Below, piece after piece: positions 9,039 to 18,332 of a stretch of DNA of 64,000 nucleotides. Made by a program: the position numbers and the translations under genes. Numbering within the stretch: the stretch's first letter is position 1; every line of letters begins with the position of its first letter. The DNA is from Roseateles sp. DAIF2 (lineage in GTDB: Bacteria; Pseudomonadota; Gammaproteobacteria; Burkholderiales; Burkholderiaceae_C). Below the pieces are notes generated by a model that had not been told where the DNA came from, searched no databases, and worked only from the letters and a program-made list of their open reading frames with translations. The stretch covers positions 5,580,001-5,644,000 of the forward strand of contig NZ_CP049919.1 of NCBI RefSeq assembly GCF_015624425.1, written 5' to 3'.

Positions 9039-9797
9039 TCAGGTGCGCAGCAGCGCCCCCTGGCGGAACACCAGCAGCTCGCCGCTGCCAAAAGGCGTCC
9101 AGGTCTCGTCGCGGGTCAGCGGCTGGGTCGCGACCAGCGCGACGCGGTCGCTGGCCATGGTCTGGCTGCCGAAATCCACCGTCAGGTCCTCGTCCTGCAG
9201 CACCGCCGAGCCGAAGGGGAAGCCGCGCAGGGTGTAGTGCAGATGCGTCGAGCAATGCGCCCACATGGCCTCGCCATTGGTCAGCAGCATGTTGAAGGTG
9301 CCATGGGCCGCGATCTGCGGCATCAGCTCGGCCAGCGTGCGGGTCAGCTCCTCGACCGAGGGCACGTCGGCATGGGCCTTGGCCAGCTCCTGCATCAGCC
9401 AGCAGAAAGCGCGCTCGCTGTCGGTCTGGCCGACGGGCCGGAACGCGGCATGCAGGCGCGGCTGGAAGTCCTTCAGGTTGCCGTTGTGCGCGAAGGCCCA
9501 GTAGCGCCCCCACAGCTCGCGCTGGAAGGGGTGGGTGTTCTCCAGCGCGACCTGACCTTGTGTGGCCTTGCGGATATGGGCGATGACGTTGTCGCTCCGG
9601 ATCGGGTAGCTCTTGACCAGCTCGGCCAGCGGCGAGCGGCGCGCGCTGTGGTGGTCGACGAAATGGCGCAGCCCGCGGCCCTCGAAGAAGGCGATGCCGA
9701 AGCCGTCCTTGTGCTCGTCGGCCCGCGAGGCCAGGCCGCGGAAGCTGAACATGATGTCGTGCTGGCCGTGGCAGTTCATCCCGAGAAGTTGACACAT
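9039..9797 (-). CDS. Class II glutamine amidotransferase, YafJ-like
   Basis: 252-residue protein with the N-terminal nucleophile cysteine exposed after Met removal (MCQLLGMN), as in Ntn-type class II glutamine amidotransferases. GQHDIMFSFRGLASRADEH, the DGFGIAFFEG segment and FAHNGNL match the YafJ/Gn-AT type amidase domain, which spans the whole protein; there is no attached synthase domain. It would hydrolyse the gamma-amide of glutamine or a related gamma-glutamyl compound in the cytoplasm. The start lies 22 bp after the stop of the upstream flavoprotein gene, so the two are probably co-transcribed. The link between the two functions is unknown. Confidence 0.85.
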   Translation of the reverse strand: MCQLLGMNCHGQHDIMFSFRGLASRADEHKDGFGIAFFEGRGLRHFVDHHSARRSPLAELVKSYPIRSDNVIAHIRKATQGQVALENTHPFQRELWGRYWAFAHNGNLKDFQPRLHAAFRPVGQTDSERAFCWLMQELAKAHADVPSVEELTRTLAELMPQIAAHGTFNMLLTNGEAMWAHCSTHLHYTLRGFPFGSAVLQDEDLTVDFGSQTMASDRVALVATQPLTRDETWTPFGSGELLVFRQGALLRT

Positions 9798-9819
9798 ACT
9801 GCTGTTACTACCTTGTCCG

Positions 9820-11058
9820 TCATTCCCAGATGATGCGCGTCAGGCCACGCCAGCTGACCAGATTGCCGGGATTGCTGGTCTCGTTGAGCACGCCGCTCAT
9901 GCGGCGCAGCAGGCGCTCGCTCTTGCCCGCCCGCCAGATCAGCAGATCGGCCAGCCAGGGATAGGCGTTGACGCGGTTGGCGCGCTCATAGAGGTCGTAG
10001 CGCGGCTGCAGCGCGCGCAGCCCGGTCTCATAGCGGGCGCGCGCCGCGGCCTCGTCGTCGCGATGGGCCAGCCAGGCCTCGGCGGCCTGCATGCCGGTCT
10101 CCATCGCCTTGCCGATGCCCTCGCCGGTGAAGGAATAGGTGGAGCCGGCGGCCTCGCCGATCACCATCAGGCCGGGCCGGCTCCAGCGCGCGCCGGCCAG
10201 GGTGCAGCGCAGCGGCGCGCCCTTCAGCTCGCCCAGCAGCTCGCCCTCGCGCATCAGGCGCGCAGCCGGCTCGTAGTGGGCGACGAAGGCGTCGAAGATC
10301 GCGCGCAGGTTCAGCTCCTTCTTCGCGCCCTTGCCACCGACCGCACGGTGGCTGTCGGTGACGCCGACGCCGATGTTGAAGCAACCGTCCGGCGCTGGAA
10401 AGATCCAGCCATAGCCCGGCCGCACCGCGCGCGACCAGACCACCTCCATCGCCTTGATCTTCCCGACCAGGGCGGGCGCCCGCACATAGCCGCGCAGCGC
10501 GACGCCGCTGGGCGTGTGGCGCTCGCACATGCCGGCCGCGATCAGCGCCTTCGGCACCGCGCCGGTGGCCAGCAGCACCAGACCCGCGCGCAGCTCATGC
10601 AGGGAACCGTCCTCCAGCTTCAGCACGGCGCCACCGACGCGGGCCGGCTGCTGATCATCATCAGCCTCCAGCGGCGCCTCGAAGCGGGCCTGCAGGAAAT
10701 GCGCGCCGGCATCCAGCGCCGCGTCCAGCAGCAGCCGGTCCAGCTCGCGCCGCGGCAGCACCGCCAGCGAACCCGGCACGTCGACCCGCCCGCCGCGCGG
10801 CCCGATGCAGCCGACATGGGCCACGCGCTCCGCCTTGGCCATCACCGCCTCCAGCAGGCCCAGCCGCGCCAGCGCCTGATGCGCATCCGGGATCAGGCCA
10901 TCGCCGCAGACCTTGTCGCGCCCCGGCGGCTGCTGGTCGACCAGCAGCACATCGACACCCGCCCGCGCCAGCTGCCGCGCCGCGGCGCTGCCCGCAGGGC
11001 CGGCGCCGATGACGAGCACCTCGCAGGCGGCGGGCGGGGTGAGGGGCGGCAGCGACAT
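9820..11058 (-). CDS. FAD-dependent oxidoreductase, geranylgeranyl reductase family
   Basis: 412-residue flavoprotein. The dinucleotide-binding fingerprint GAGPAGSAAARQLARAG is at about residues 18-34. The later PGYGWIFP and GEAAGSTYSFTGEGIGKAMETG-type segments are characteristic of geranylgeranyl reductase-like enzymes, which reduce isoprenoid or fatty double bonds, or oxidise related substrates. A strong AAGGAGG precedes the start. It is the first gene of a likely two-gene unit with the glutamine amidotransferase. No carotenoid or bacteriochlorophyll genes are nearby, so the substrate stays open. Confidence 0.85.
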   Translation of the reverse strand: MSLPPLTPPAACEVLVIGAGPAGSAAARQLARAGVDVLLVDQQPPGRDKVCGDGLIPDAHQALARLGLLEAVMAKAERVAHVGCIGPRGGRVDVPGSLAVLPRRELDRLLLDAALDAGAHFLQARFEAPLEADDDQQPARVGGAVLKLEDGSLHELRAGLVLLATGAVPKALIAAGMCERHTPSGVALRGYVRAPALVGKIKAMEVVWSRAVRPGYGWIFPAPDGCFNIGVGVTDSHRAVGGKGAKKELNLRAIFDAFVAHYEPAARLMREGELLGELKGAPLRCTLAGARWSRPGLMVIGEAAGSTYSFTGEGIGKAMETGMQAAEAWLAHRDDEAAARARYETGLRALQPRYDLYERANRVNAYPWLADLLIWRAGKSERLLRRMSGVLNETSNPGNLVSWRGLTRIIWE

Positions 11059-11494
11059 GTTGTTTCCTCCTTGTTATGAGCCTGCATTCTAGAAAGGCTT
11101 GCTCGGCCGGCTGCGGGGCTCTTCCCGAATGCTGCGATGGGTCTTACCGGTCGTTGTTCGTTGTCAGCAAGCGACATTGTCATCGGCGCCAGGACTAGGG
11201 TTTGCCGCGATGGGGACCGACATTCGGGACGTTTCAAGCATTTCAGGGTTACCACCGACACCTTATATAAGCCCTTGTTCCCATTGCTTTTTTTGTACCT
11301 CTGCTGAAACAGCCGCATCGCAGCCCTCGCGGGGTCACCAATGGCTCTTGGGGGAAGCCCCGCGCTGGACTTCGAACGCAATTCGCACAATGGCACCCCT
11401 GACTTTTCTCACTCCCTCGCTGTCGGGCTCACCAGGCCCATCGGGACCCAACAAGGTCTCAGCTCCATCTTCCCCACATAAGGAGAGCACTCAC
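11059..11494. promoter_or_regulatory. Divergent promoter region of the flavoprotein and first TonB receptor
   Basis: 436 bp without a convincing gene. It contains TTCAAGC at 11233-11239, GGGTTACCAC at 11246-11255, a TATATA box at about 11264 preceded by TTCAGG with 16 bp spacing, and ATTCGCACAA at 11381-11390. Close relatives of these short motifs recur upstream of the other TonB receptor genes. AAGGAG at about 11480 is the ribosome-binding site of the receptor. Promoter assignment is tentative. Confidence 0.4.
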
Positions 11495-14344
11495 ATGATG
11501 TTCAGGAAAACCAAAATCTGCATCGCCGCCATGCTGGCTGCCAGCGGCGGTTCGCTGCTGCTGGCCGGCAACGCTCTCGCACAGCAGTCCCTGGAACGCG
11601 TTGAAGTAACCGGCTCCTCGATCAAGCGCATCGCCGCCGAAGGCGCCTTGCCGGTGCTGACCCTGTCGCGCGCCGACATCGAGCGCTCCGGCGCAAAAAG
11701 CGCCGAGGACCTGATCCAGAACCTGCCGTCGATGCAGGGCTTCTACGCCTCCGCAGAATCGGTGAATGGCAATGCAGGCGGTGTCCAGACCGCATCGCTG
11801 CACTCCATCGGCCATCGCTACACCCTGGTGCTGCTGAATGGCCGCCGCGTGGCCTCCTATGACGCCGGCTCAGCCGTCAACCTGTCCAGCATTCCGCTCG
11901 CCGTGATCGAGCGCGTCGAGGTGCTGACCGACGGTGCCTCGGCCCTGTATGGCTCCGACGCCGTGGCCGGCGTGGTGAACTTCATCACCCGCAAGAACCA
12001 GACCGAACTGGCCATCGACCTGAACAAGAACATGCCCGAAGCCAAGGGCGGCGGCGACTCGAGCAATGTCTCGCTGTCCAAGGGCTTCGGCAATCTGGAG
12101 CAAGACGGCTTCAATGTCTTCGCCGCCTTCTCCCGCGACAAGCAGGCGGGCCTGGATGCCAAGGACCGTGACTACGCCAAGTCGGGCGTGATGCAGTTCA
12201 ACGAGGGCGGCAAGCGCTACTCGCTGTATCAACTGGCGGTGAACACGGCGCCGGCCTCGGTGAACCTGAACCTGACCAACCCGATGATGAAGGACGGCGA
12301 GGAGATCTCCGCGCTCATCTTCTCGCCCAACTACATGAAGGACGGCAAGTGCAGTCCGAACACCGCGCTGAGCACCACCGGCCTGGACAAGGCCTGCTGG
12401 TACGACTACGGCGCCACGGTGCAGTTGATCCCAACCAGCAAGCGCGACAGCCTGATGCTTGCCGGCAATGCCAAGCTGAACGCCGACACCACGCTGTTCG
12501 CCGAATATGTCTATGCCGACTTCGAGCTGGCTGGCCGCTTCGCGCCGCCCGCCCAGGTGATTTCGTTGGCGCTGACCGATCCGCTGTATGCGCAGTATGT
12601 GAGCCCCCATCTGGCCGCGCTCGGCGTGGATCCGGCCAATGTGTCCAAGGCCTCGACCAACAATCGCTTCGTCGATGCCGGCGGTCGGCAGATGCTCTAC
12701 AAGACCAAGTCCAACCATCTGGCGGTCGGTGTCGAAGGTCTGTTCATGGGCTATGACTACACCGCCTCCTATGTGCATTCGGAGTCCAAGCGCGACGCGA
12801 TGTACGACGGCGGCTTCATGAGCCGCAACTGCTACAACACGCTGATCGCCTCCGGCAAGGTCAACCCCTTCGCCGAGCCCGGCGGCAACCAGGCGCTGTT
12901 CGCGCCCTGCGTGCTGAAGTCGCTGCAGGACCGCACCAAGACTTCGCTGGATGTGGCGAGCCTGCGCGCCTCGGGCGAGCTGTTCAAGGGCCCGGCCGGC
13001 CCTGCCATGCTGGGTGCCGGCTTCGACTACACCAAGCAGAAGTACGAACTGCTGCCCAGCGAGATCTCGCAAGGCCCGAACAAGCTGCACAACGGCACCG
13101 ACACCCCCTTCGGCTCCGCGCCCGGCGCGCTGCCGGTCGGCGCCAGCCGCAACAACTGGGGCGTGTTCGCCGAGCTGCTGGTGCCGCTGCACAAGACCCT
13201 GGAGGTCACGGGCGCGGTCCGCTACGACGACTACTCGAAAGTCCGCAACGAGTACATCTTCAAGGACGACGGCACGCTGGACAAACCCGGCAGCCAGGGT
13301 AACGCCAACAACAAGGCCACCTACAAGCTGGCCCTGCGCTTCCGTCCGATCGACTCGGTGATGGTGCGTGGCTCCTACGGCACCGGCTTCAAGGCGCCCA
13401 ACCTGGATGAGATCACGAAGCCGATCTCCGACTTCGGCGTGACCAGCGGCAAGTACCCCTGCCCGGTCAAGGCCCCCGATCCGCGCGCGGCGGATTGCAA
13501 GGGCACGACCCAGTACGACCTGCTGGCCGGCGGCAACCCGCTCAGCGGCGCGAACGGTCTGAAGCCCGAGGAATCGAAGAACGCCACCCTGGGCCTGCGC
13601 GTCGAGCCGACGCGCGACATCTCGGTGGGCCTGGACTACTGGTCCGTGCGCATGAAGAACCAGATCGTCGCGATGCCGGAAACCTTCCCGTTCCGGGACC
13701 CGGCCAAGTACAACGATCTGTTCTTCACGGTGTTCGACGCCGGCCAGGGCCAGAACAAGTTGGCCACGCTGCTGCCCAATTTCAACCTGGGCTCATCCCG
13801 CTACAGCGGCGTCGACTGGGATGCAACGGCGAACTTCGGCACCATGCTGGGCAAGCTGCGGCTGGACTGGAGCGGCACCTACATGATCCGCTCCGAGGTC
13901 GAGATCGCGGGCACGGTTGAAAGCAGCGTCGGCCGCTTCGATGCCTACAACAACGCCACCTCGCGCGTGGTCCAGCGCATCTCGGCCAACCTGAAGCCGA
14001 GCGACGCCTGGAGCCACACGCTGACCTACAACTGGCGCTCGGGCTACACCGACCAGGTGATCACCGAGGACGATGGCTCGCTGAAGTTCGTCAACCCCGA
14101 TGGCAGCCTGGGCGACTATGCGGGCCTGAAGCGCAAGGTCAAGGCTTACTCAACCGTCGACTGGCAGACCCGCTTCCAGCTGAACAAGATGCTGAACTTC
14201 ACCGCCGGCATCAAGAATCTGCTCGACAAGGATCCGCCGCTGTCGATCCGTATCGCCGGTGGTGGCAACCAGGTGGGTTACGACGGCCGCTATGCCAGCC
14301 CGCTGGGCCGACAGTTCTACGTCTCGGCAGGGCTGCGTTACTGA
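11495..14344 (+). CDS. TonB-dependent outer-membrane receptor 1
   Basis: 949-residue receptor. A Sec signal peptide (MMFRKTKICIAAML through LAGNALAQ) is followed by a TonB-box-like LERVEVTGS, a plug domain (about 25-160, with NLPSMQG, LLNGRRVASYD and DGASALYGSDAVAGVVNF) and a 22-strand-type barrel ending in an aromatic residue (GLRY). LKPEESKNATLGLR and KNLLDKDPPLS are typical late-barrel motifs. It would import an unidentified substrate using TonB-ExbBD energy. The ATG at 11495 is chosen for its signal peptide and for AAGGAG nine bases upstream, although the frame is open further. It is the only array member on the plus strand. Two cysteine pairs in predicted surface loops are shared with its paralogues. 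Confidence 0.92.
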   Translation: MMFRKTKICIAAMLAASGGSLLLAGNALAQQSLERVEVTGSSIKRIAAEGALPVLTLSRADIERSGAKSAEDLIQNLPSMQGFYASAESVNGNAGGVQTASLHSIGHRYTLVLLNGRRVASYDAGSAVNLSSIPLAVIERVEVLTDGASALYGSDAVAGVVNFITRKNQTELAIDLNKNMPEAKGGGDSSNVSLSKGFGNLEQDGFNVFAAFSRDKQAGLDAKDRDYAKSGVMQFNEGGKRYSLYQLAVNTAPASVNLNLTNPMMKDGEEISALIFSPNYMKDGKCSPNTALSTTGLDKACWYDYGATVQLIPTSKRDSLMLAGNAKLNADTTLFAEYVYADFELAGRFAPPAQVISLALTDPLYAQYVSPHLAALGVDPANVSKASTNNRFVDAGGRQMLYKTKSNHLAVGVEGLFMGYDYTASYVHSESKRDAMYDGGFMSRNCYNTLIASGKVNPFAEPGGNQALFAPCVLKSLQDRTKTSLDVASLRASGELFKGPAGPAMLGAGFDYTKQKYELLPSEISQGPNKLHNGTDTPFGSAPGALPVGASRNNWGVFAELLVPLHKTLEVTGAVRYDDYSKVRNEYIFKDDGTLDKPGSQGNANNKATYKLALRFRPIDSVMVRGSYGTGFKAPNLDEITKPISDFGVTSGKYPCPVKAPDPRAADCKGTTQYDLLAGGNPLSGANGLKPEESKNATLGLRVEPTRDISVGLDYWSVRMKNQIVAMPETFPFRDPAKYNDLFFTVFDAGQGQNKLATLLPNFNLGSSRYSGVDWDATANFGTMLGKLRLDWSGTYMIRSEVEIAGTVESSVGRFDAYNNATSRVVQRISANLKPSDAWSHTLTYNWRSGYTDQVITEDDGSLKFVNPDGSLGDYAGLKRKVKAYSTVDWQTRFQLNKMLNFTAGIKNLLDKDPPLSIRIAGGGNQVGYDGRYASPLGRQFYVSAGLRY

Positions 14345-14401
14345 ACGAGCGACTCCTGGTCAACCGGCAGGCCTGTCCTGCCGGCTGTTACTCGACAAGC
14401 A

Positions 14402-14420
14402 GGGCTGCCGATGGCAGCCC
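14402..14420 (+). terminator. Terminator of TonB receptor 1
   Basis: GGGCTGCC / GGCAGCCC 8-bp stem with a GAT loop followed by TTCT, 58 bp after the stop of receptor 1. A second 8-bp hairpin (14364-14384) precedes it. Confidence 0.6.
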
Positions 14421-14475
14421 TTCTCGTTCGTGGCGGTACAACACCGCAGCACCGCCACCGATACGCTTGCAGCAA

Positions 14476-14505
14476 AGAAAAAGGCCCGGGGAGCCCCGGG
14501 CCTTT
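14476..14505 (-). terminator. Terminator of TonB receptor 2
   Basis: Perfect stem AAGGCCCGGG (14481-14490) with CCCGGGCCTT (14495-14504). Read on the minus strand it is followed by TTTTTC, directly after the stop of receptor 2. Confidence 0.85.
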
Positions 14506-14531
14506 CAGACCATCAATGATGGATCGATGGA

Positions 14532-17279
14532 TCAGAAGTCGTAGCTGGCCTTGACCTGCAGAGTACGACCCAGCGGGCTGTAGTAGCGATAGTCGAAGCC
14601 CAGCATGTGACCGCCCTTGGCGCGCAGCGACAGCGGCGGCTCCTTGTCGAACACATTCTTCACGCCACCTGTCAGCGTCAGCTGCTTGTTCCAGGCATAG
14701 GTGGTCTGCCAGTCCAAGGTCGCATAGGGCTTGACCTTCAGGCGCACGGTACGGTCATCGCCGTTGTAGTTGCCGTTTGCATCGATGCCGTACACGTCGG
14801 TCGGGAAGTCCTTGTAGCCCGACTGGAAGTTGATATTGGCCGCATGGATCCAACGACCGCTTTGCAGCGTGTTGGTCAGCTGCCCCTTCCAACGGAAGGT
14901 CACGTCACCGATCGAGGGATGGTTGTCAGCCACGGTCGAGAAGTACTCGCCGCCCGCCAGCAGTTGCTTCTTGCTGCGCAGCATGTAGGTGGCGCGCAGG
15001 TTCGAGGTCAGCTTGCCCAGCGGGGTATCAAAGCGCGCGGTGGCGTCGAAGTCGATGCCGCTGGTGTAGGACTTGCCCAGGTTGGTCTGGCTGGCGTTGT
15101 AGGCCAGGAACTTCTCCTTGGTCACCGGATCGGTGTAGACCATCCACAGGTTCGAGTACTTGTTGACGTTGCCGAAGGCCTCGTTCTCATCCACCGAGCC
15201 GAAGGTCTTGTCGATGCCGACCCACCACCAATCGGCGCCAACGGAGAAGCTGCTGGACGGCTCGATACGCACGCCCAGGGTGGCCTGCTTGGACTCCTCG
15301 GGCTGAATCGCCTTGTTGCCACCGGTATAGACGTTGTACTGCTTCTTGCTGCCCTGGCAGGCGGCGCCCAGACTCTTGGCCATCGCGGACATCTCGTCCG
15401 AGCAGGCGTAGGGCTCGGCGGTCACGCCGAACTCCTGCAGCGGACGATAGAGCTGACGCAGGGTCGGCACGCGGAAGCCGGTACCAATCGAGCCGCGCAG
15501 CAGCACGACGGGGCTGGGCTGGAAGCGGAACGAGACCTTACCGTTGGTCGCGCTGGCGATATGGCGGTAGTCGTCGTAGCGCAGGCCGGCGGTCAGCTCG
15601 AAGGTCTTGCTGATCGGCGCCACCAGCTCGCCGAACAGGCCCATGGTGTCACGTTTGGCCGAGTAGGGAATCGCCACGGTGCCGTCACCGAAACGCTGGT
15701 CGTTGCCATTCGGGCCGCCGACGCCGCGCGCCACCGCTCCCGGGTCGGTCGAGACCTTGTCCTGCGAGAAGCTGGCACCGACAGCCAGGGCGGCCTTGCC
15801 GCCACCCAGCGCGAACAGTTCGCGCGAGGCACGCACGTCGGCGTTCATCAGCGTGCTCTTCTCGCTGTCGTAGACGCCACTGATCATGATCGCCTTGGCG
15901 GCGTCCATCGCGGCCTGCGACTGCTGGCCCGGCAACGCGAAGGGGTTCCAGATGCCGCTGCGCAGCAGGGCGCCGAAGGCATTGGCCAGCGGATAGCCGG
16001 CATTGCTCTCCTCCATCAGGGCGCGCTGGTAACCCAGGCTGGCGTTGTAGTCCCAGCCGGCCAGTTGCCCCTCCAGCGACAGCCACAGACCCTTGGTGTC
16101 GCGCTCGAAGGTGCTGGTGCGATTGCCCAGGTCGTAGACGCGATAAGACACCGCGGCCGGGCGGTTCGGGTCCAGACCGATCGAGCTCAGGTAGGCCGGG
16201 GTGTAGCCGACCGAGGCCAGTTCCTTGGCGAAGGGGCCGTTCACGTCCACCAGCACCTGGCCGGGCACCGCGGCGATTTTGCCGCTGGTCTTGGTCTTAC
16301 CCAGCAGCACGTCGGCGCGGAACAGATGGTTCTCGCCCAGCTTCTTGCTGAACGAGCCGAAGAAGTTGGAGCGCTCGCGGTCCGGGAAGGCCTGCACGGT
16401 ACCGGCGTAGTCGAAGGAGCAGGAGTCGCCATCCTTGACATGCATCGGCGCGCACTTGCCGTTCTGGGCCAGGTAGGCATTGCGGGCCACCGTGTCATAG
16501 GTACCGTCGGCCTTCGGGATGGGCACATTGACATTGCCCGGAATGCTGGAGCCCGAGCCGTTGAAGAACTCGTAGCGCTTGCCCTCGAAGCCGAAGTGGA
16601 TCACACCGGTCTTGGAGAACTCGCGCTGGCTGGCGTTCAGCGCGTCGCGCTTGTCGATCGACAGGCCCGCGATGACATTGAAGCCATCGGTGTCCAGATC
16701 GCCGAAGCCGCCGGAGATCGAGGCATTGCGCTCCTTGCCACCCGACTCGGAAGGCACCGAGGCCGACAAGGTGATGTTGCGCTTGCTCGAGTTGGTGCGG
16801 GTGATGAAGTTCACCACGCCGGCCACGGCATCGGAGCCGTACAGCGCCGAGGCGCCATCGGTCAGCACTTCGACGCGTTCGACGATGGCCAGGGGAATCA
16901 TGTTCAGGTCGACGGAACCGCCGGCCTCGCCGATCATGCGTCGCCCGTTCAACAGCACCAGGGTGCGATCGCCGCCGAGATTGTGGATCGACACCGTGGC
17001 CTGGCCGCCACCGCCGCCGCCGACCGTGTCGCCTTCCACCACACCACCCTGGATGGAGGACAGGTTTTGCATCAGCTCGACGACCGAAGTCACACCACTG
17101 CGCTCGATCTCCTGCTTGGAGATGGTCTGCACCGGCAAGGCGCCTTCGGCGGCGATGCGTTTGATCGCGGAACCCGTCACGACGACGCGCTCCAGTTGTT
17201 GATCCTGGGCCAGGGCCGGCAACGCCGCGGCAGCCGCAATGGTCGCCACTGCGAAACTGACCGCATTCAGCTTGAACAT
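14532..17279 (-). CDS. TonB-dependent outer-membrane receptor 2
   Basis: 915-residue receptor. Signal peptide residues 1-24 (ending ALPALAQ), TonB-box-like LERVVVTGS, plug (LMQNLSSIQGG, VLLNGRRMIGEAGG, DGASALYGSDAVAGVVNF) and barrel with a terminal Phe (KASYDF). The mature start and plug are strikingly like receptor 1 (IKRIAAEGALPV in both), showing recent paralogy. AAGGAG lies six bases before the ATG. An own terminator follows it and another (17328-17352) separates it from the oxygenase gene upstream, so it is probably monocistronic. The substrate is unknown. Confidence 0.92.
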   Translation of the reverse strand: MFKLNAVSFAVATIAAAAALPALAQDQQLERVVVTGSAIKRIAAEGALPVQTISKQEIERSGVTSVVELMQNLSSIQGGVVEGDTVGGGGGGQATVSIHNLGGDRTLVLLNGRRMIGEAGGSVDLNMIPLAIVERVEVLTDGASALYGSDAVAGVVNFITRTNSSKRNITLSASVPSESGGKERNASISGGFGDLDTDGFNVIAGLSIDKRDALNASQREFSKTGVIHFGFEGKRYEFFNGSGSSIPGNVNVPIPKADGTYDTVARNAYLAQNGKCAPMHVKDGDSCSFDYAGTVQAFPDRERSNFFGSFSKKLGENHLFRADVLLGKTKTSGKIAAVPGQVLVDVNGPFAKELASVGYTPAYLSSIGLDPNRPAAVSYRVYDLGNRTSTFERDTKGLWLSLEGQLAGWDYNASLGYQRALMEESNAGYPLANAFGALLRSGIWNPFALPGQQSQAAMDAAKAIMISGVYDSEKSTLMNADVRASRELFALGGGKAALAVGASFSQDKVSTDPGAVARGVGGPNGNDQRFGDGTVAIPYSAKRDTMGLFGELVAPISKTFELTAGLRYDDYRHIASATNGKVSFRFQPSPVVLLRGSIGTGFRVPTLRQLYRPLQEFGVTAEPYACSDEMSAMAKSLGAACQGSKKQYNVYTGGNKAIQPEESKQATLGVRIEPSSSFSVGADWWWVGIDKTFGSVDENEAFGNVNKYSNLWMVYTDPVTKEKFLAYNASQTNLGKSYTSGIDFDATARFDTPLGKLTSNLRATYMLRSKKQLLAGGEYFSTVADNHPSIGDVTFRWKGQLTNTLQSGRWIHAANINFQSGYKDFPTDVYGIDANGNYNGDDRTVRLKVKPYATLDWQTTYAWNKQLTLTGGVKNVFDKEPPLSLRAKGGHMLGFDYRYYSPLGRTLQVKASYDF

Positions 17280-17320
17280 GAAAACTCCTTGAATTGAGGA
17301 CCGAGGGGAACTGGCCCTGA

Positions 17321-17352
17321 AAACGAAAGGCCCCGGTGACGAACCGGGGCCT
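17321..17352 (-). terminator. Terminator of the 2OG oxygenase gene
   Basis: Perfect 10-bp stem AGGCCCCGGT (17328-17337) / ACCGGGGCCT (17343-17352), loop GACGA; on the minus strand it is followed by TTCGTTTTC. It lies between the oxygenase stop and the start of receptor 2. Confidence 0.75.
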
Positions 17353-17530
17353 CGTGGAGGAAAGTTTGCAATGCTTCAAGTTAATGACTTTTGCCACTCA
17401 CCTTCGATTCGCACAAAAGGGCGAATATCAACCAGTTCAAGCAAATTTCGGGGTTAACACACCTTGCACAGCGCACGAATGTTGCCGTCCCACGACAAAC
17501 ATCGCGGCCGTCGGTGCCCATCGTCAGCCG

Positions 17531-18238
17531 TCAGGCGCGGCGGCGCACCCAGCCCGTGATCGAGAGCCTGGCGGCCCCGGCAAACGCCGCAACCTGGCTG
17601 ACCGCGTGCAATTTGGGCACCTTGAACAGATTCAAGCAATTGAATCCCGGGGTATAGCCCCCCTCGACATGGCCATCCGAGCCATGGAACAGCAGCAGCC
17701 CCCCCCAGTCGGCACGCCATTGCGGCGTCAAGTTCAGCACGAAGGCCATGACCCGCCCTTTGCCGTCGACCGCATCATCATGCTGCGTCAGAAAATGCCC
17801 CGGCCTGTACCGCGTCACCTGGGCATCGCAGAAGTCGATGGCGGCATCACCGGCGATCTGGCGAAACAGATCGAGCACCGGTGCCGAGTTGAGCGATCGG
17901 TAGAAGTCGTACAGCGGCCCTTGCTGCAACTCGCCCTGCTCGATGGCATCGGAGAGACGATAGCTGTCGAAGCAATACTGGAACCCAGAACGCGCACCGG
18001 CATGGATCAGCGCCGTCATCTGGTCGTGCTGCGGCTGCGTCAGCGTTGCGAGCTCGGCCAAGGAAAGGTCCATGGACTTGGGCCCGCTGTTCACCGACAA
18101 GCTGAATGCAGCCTGCGCGGCCGCTAGCGCCAAGCGCTGCGCGACCTCGGGTTCCAGCACGCCCACGGCCTGGCCTCGGCCGCTGTCACGGAGCGAGGCG
18201 ACAAAAGACTGTGTCTGCAAGGCCCGCTGAATCAGCAT
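17531..18238 (-). CDS. 2OG-Fe(II) oxygenase, Tpa1/OGFOD1-like prolyl hydroxylase
   Basis: 235-residue dioxygenase. The C-terminal half is a double-stranded beta-helix with the iron ligands His153-x-Asp155 (in LTQHDD) and His211 (in VPKLHAV), and Arg224 positioned for 2-oxoglutarate. GRVMAFVLNLTPQW, WGGLLLFHG and LNLFKVP resemble the Tpa1/OGFOD1 branch, whose known members hydroxylate a prolyl residue of a ribosomal protein; other bacterial relatives act on peptides or small molecules. No signal peptide, so cytoplasmic. A GAGGGGG site precedes the start. It lies between receptors 2 and 3 on the same strand with its own terminator. Oxygenases of this class often neighbour TonB receptors in other proteobacteria, but the shared pathway is not known. 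Confidence 0.85.
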   Translation of the reverse strand: MLIQRALQTQSFVASLRDSGRGQAVGVLEPEVAQRLALAAAQAAFSLSVNSGPKSMDLSLAELATLTQPQHDQMTALIHAGARSGFQYCFDSYRLSDAIEQGELQQGPLYDFYRSLNSAPVLDLFRQIAGDAAIDFCDAQVTRYRPGHFLTQHDDAVDGKGRVMAFVLNLTPQWRADWGGLLLFHGSDGHVEGGYTPGFNCLNLFKVPKLHAVSQVAAFAGAARLSITGWVRRRA

Positions 18239-18283
18239 TGATCCCCCTCTTCTTCATCGATCGATTATCTCCAGCGCCCAATG

Positions 18284-18317
18284 AAAAAGGCCCCGCGACA
18301 TGCCATCGCAGGGCCTT
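18284..18317 (-). terminator. Terminator of TonB receptor 3
   Basis: Stem AAGGCCC..GCGA (18287-18298) with TCGC..GGGCCTT (18306-18317), one unpaired base each side; minus-strand TTTTT run follows. Sits 16 bp after the stop of receptor 3. Confidence 0.75.
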
Positions 18318-18332
18318 CCAATGACGAAGGAT

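Noticed and set aside
14607..17297. Very long open frame antisense to TonB receptor 2
   Set aside because: GC-rich coding DNA often leaves the opposite strand open; the antisense translation is His/Gln/Arg/Val-rich with no domain, while the receptor has full family motifs.
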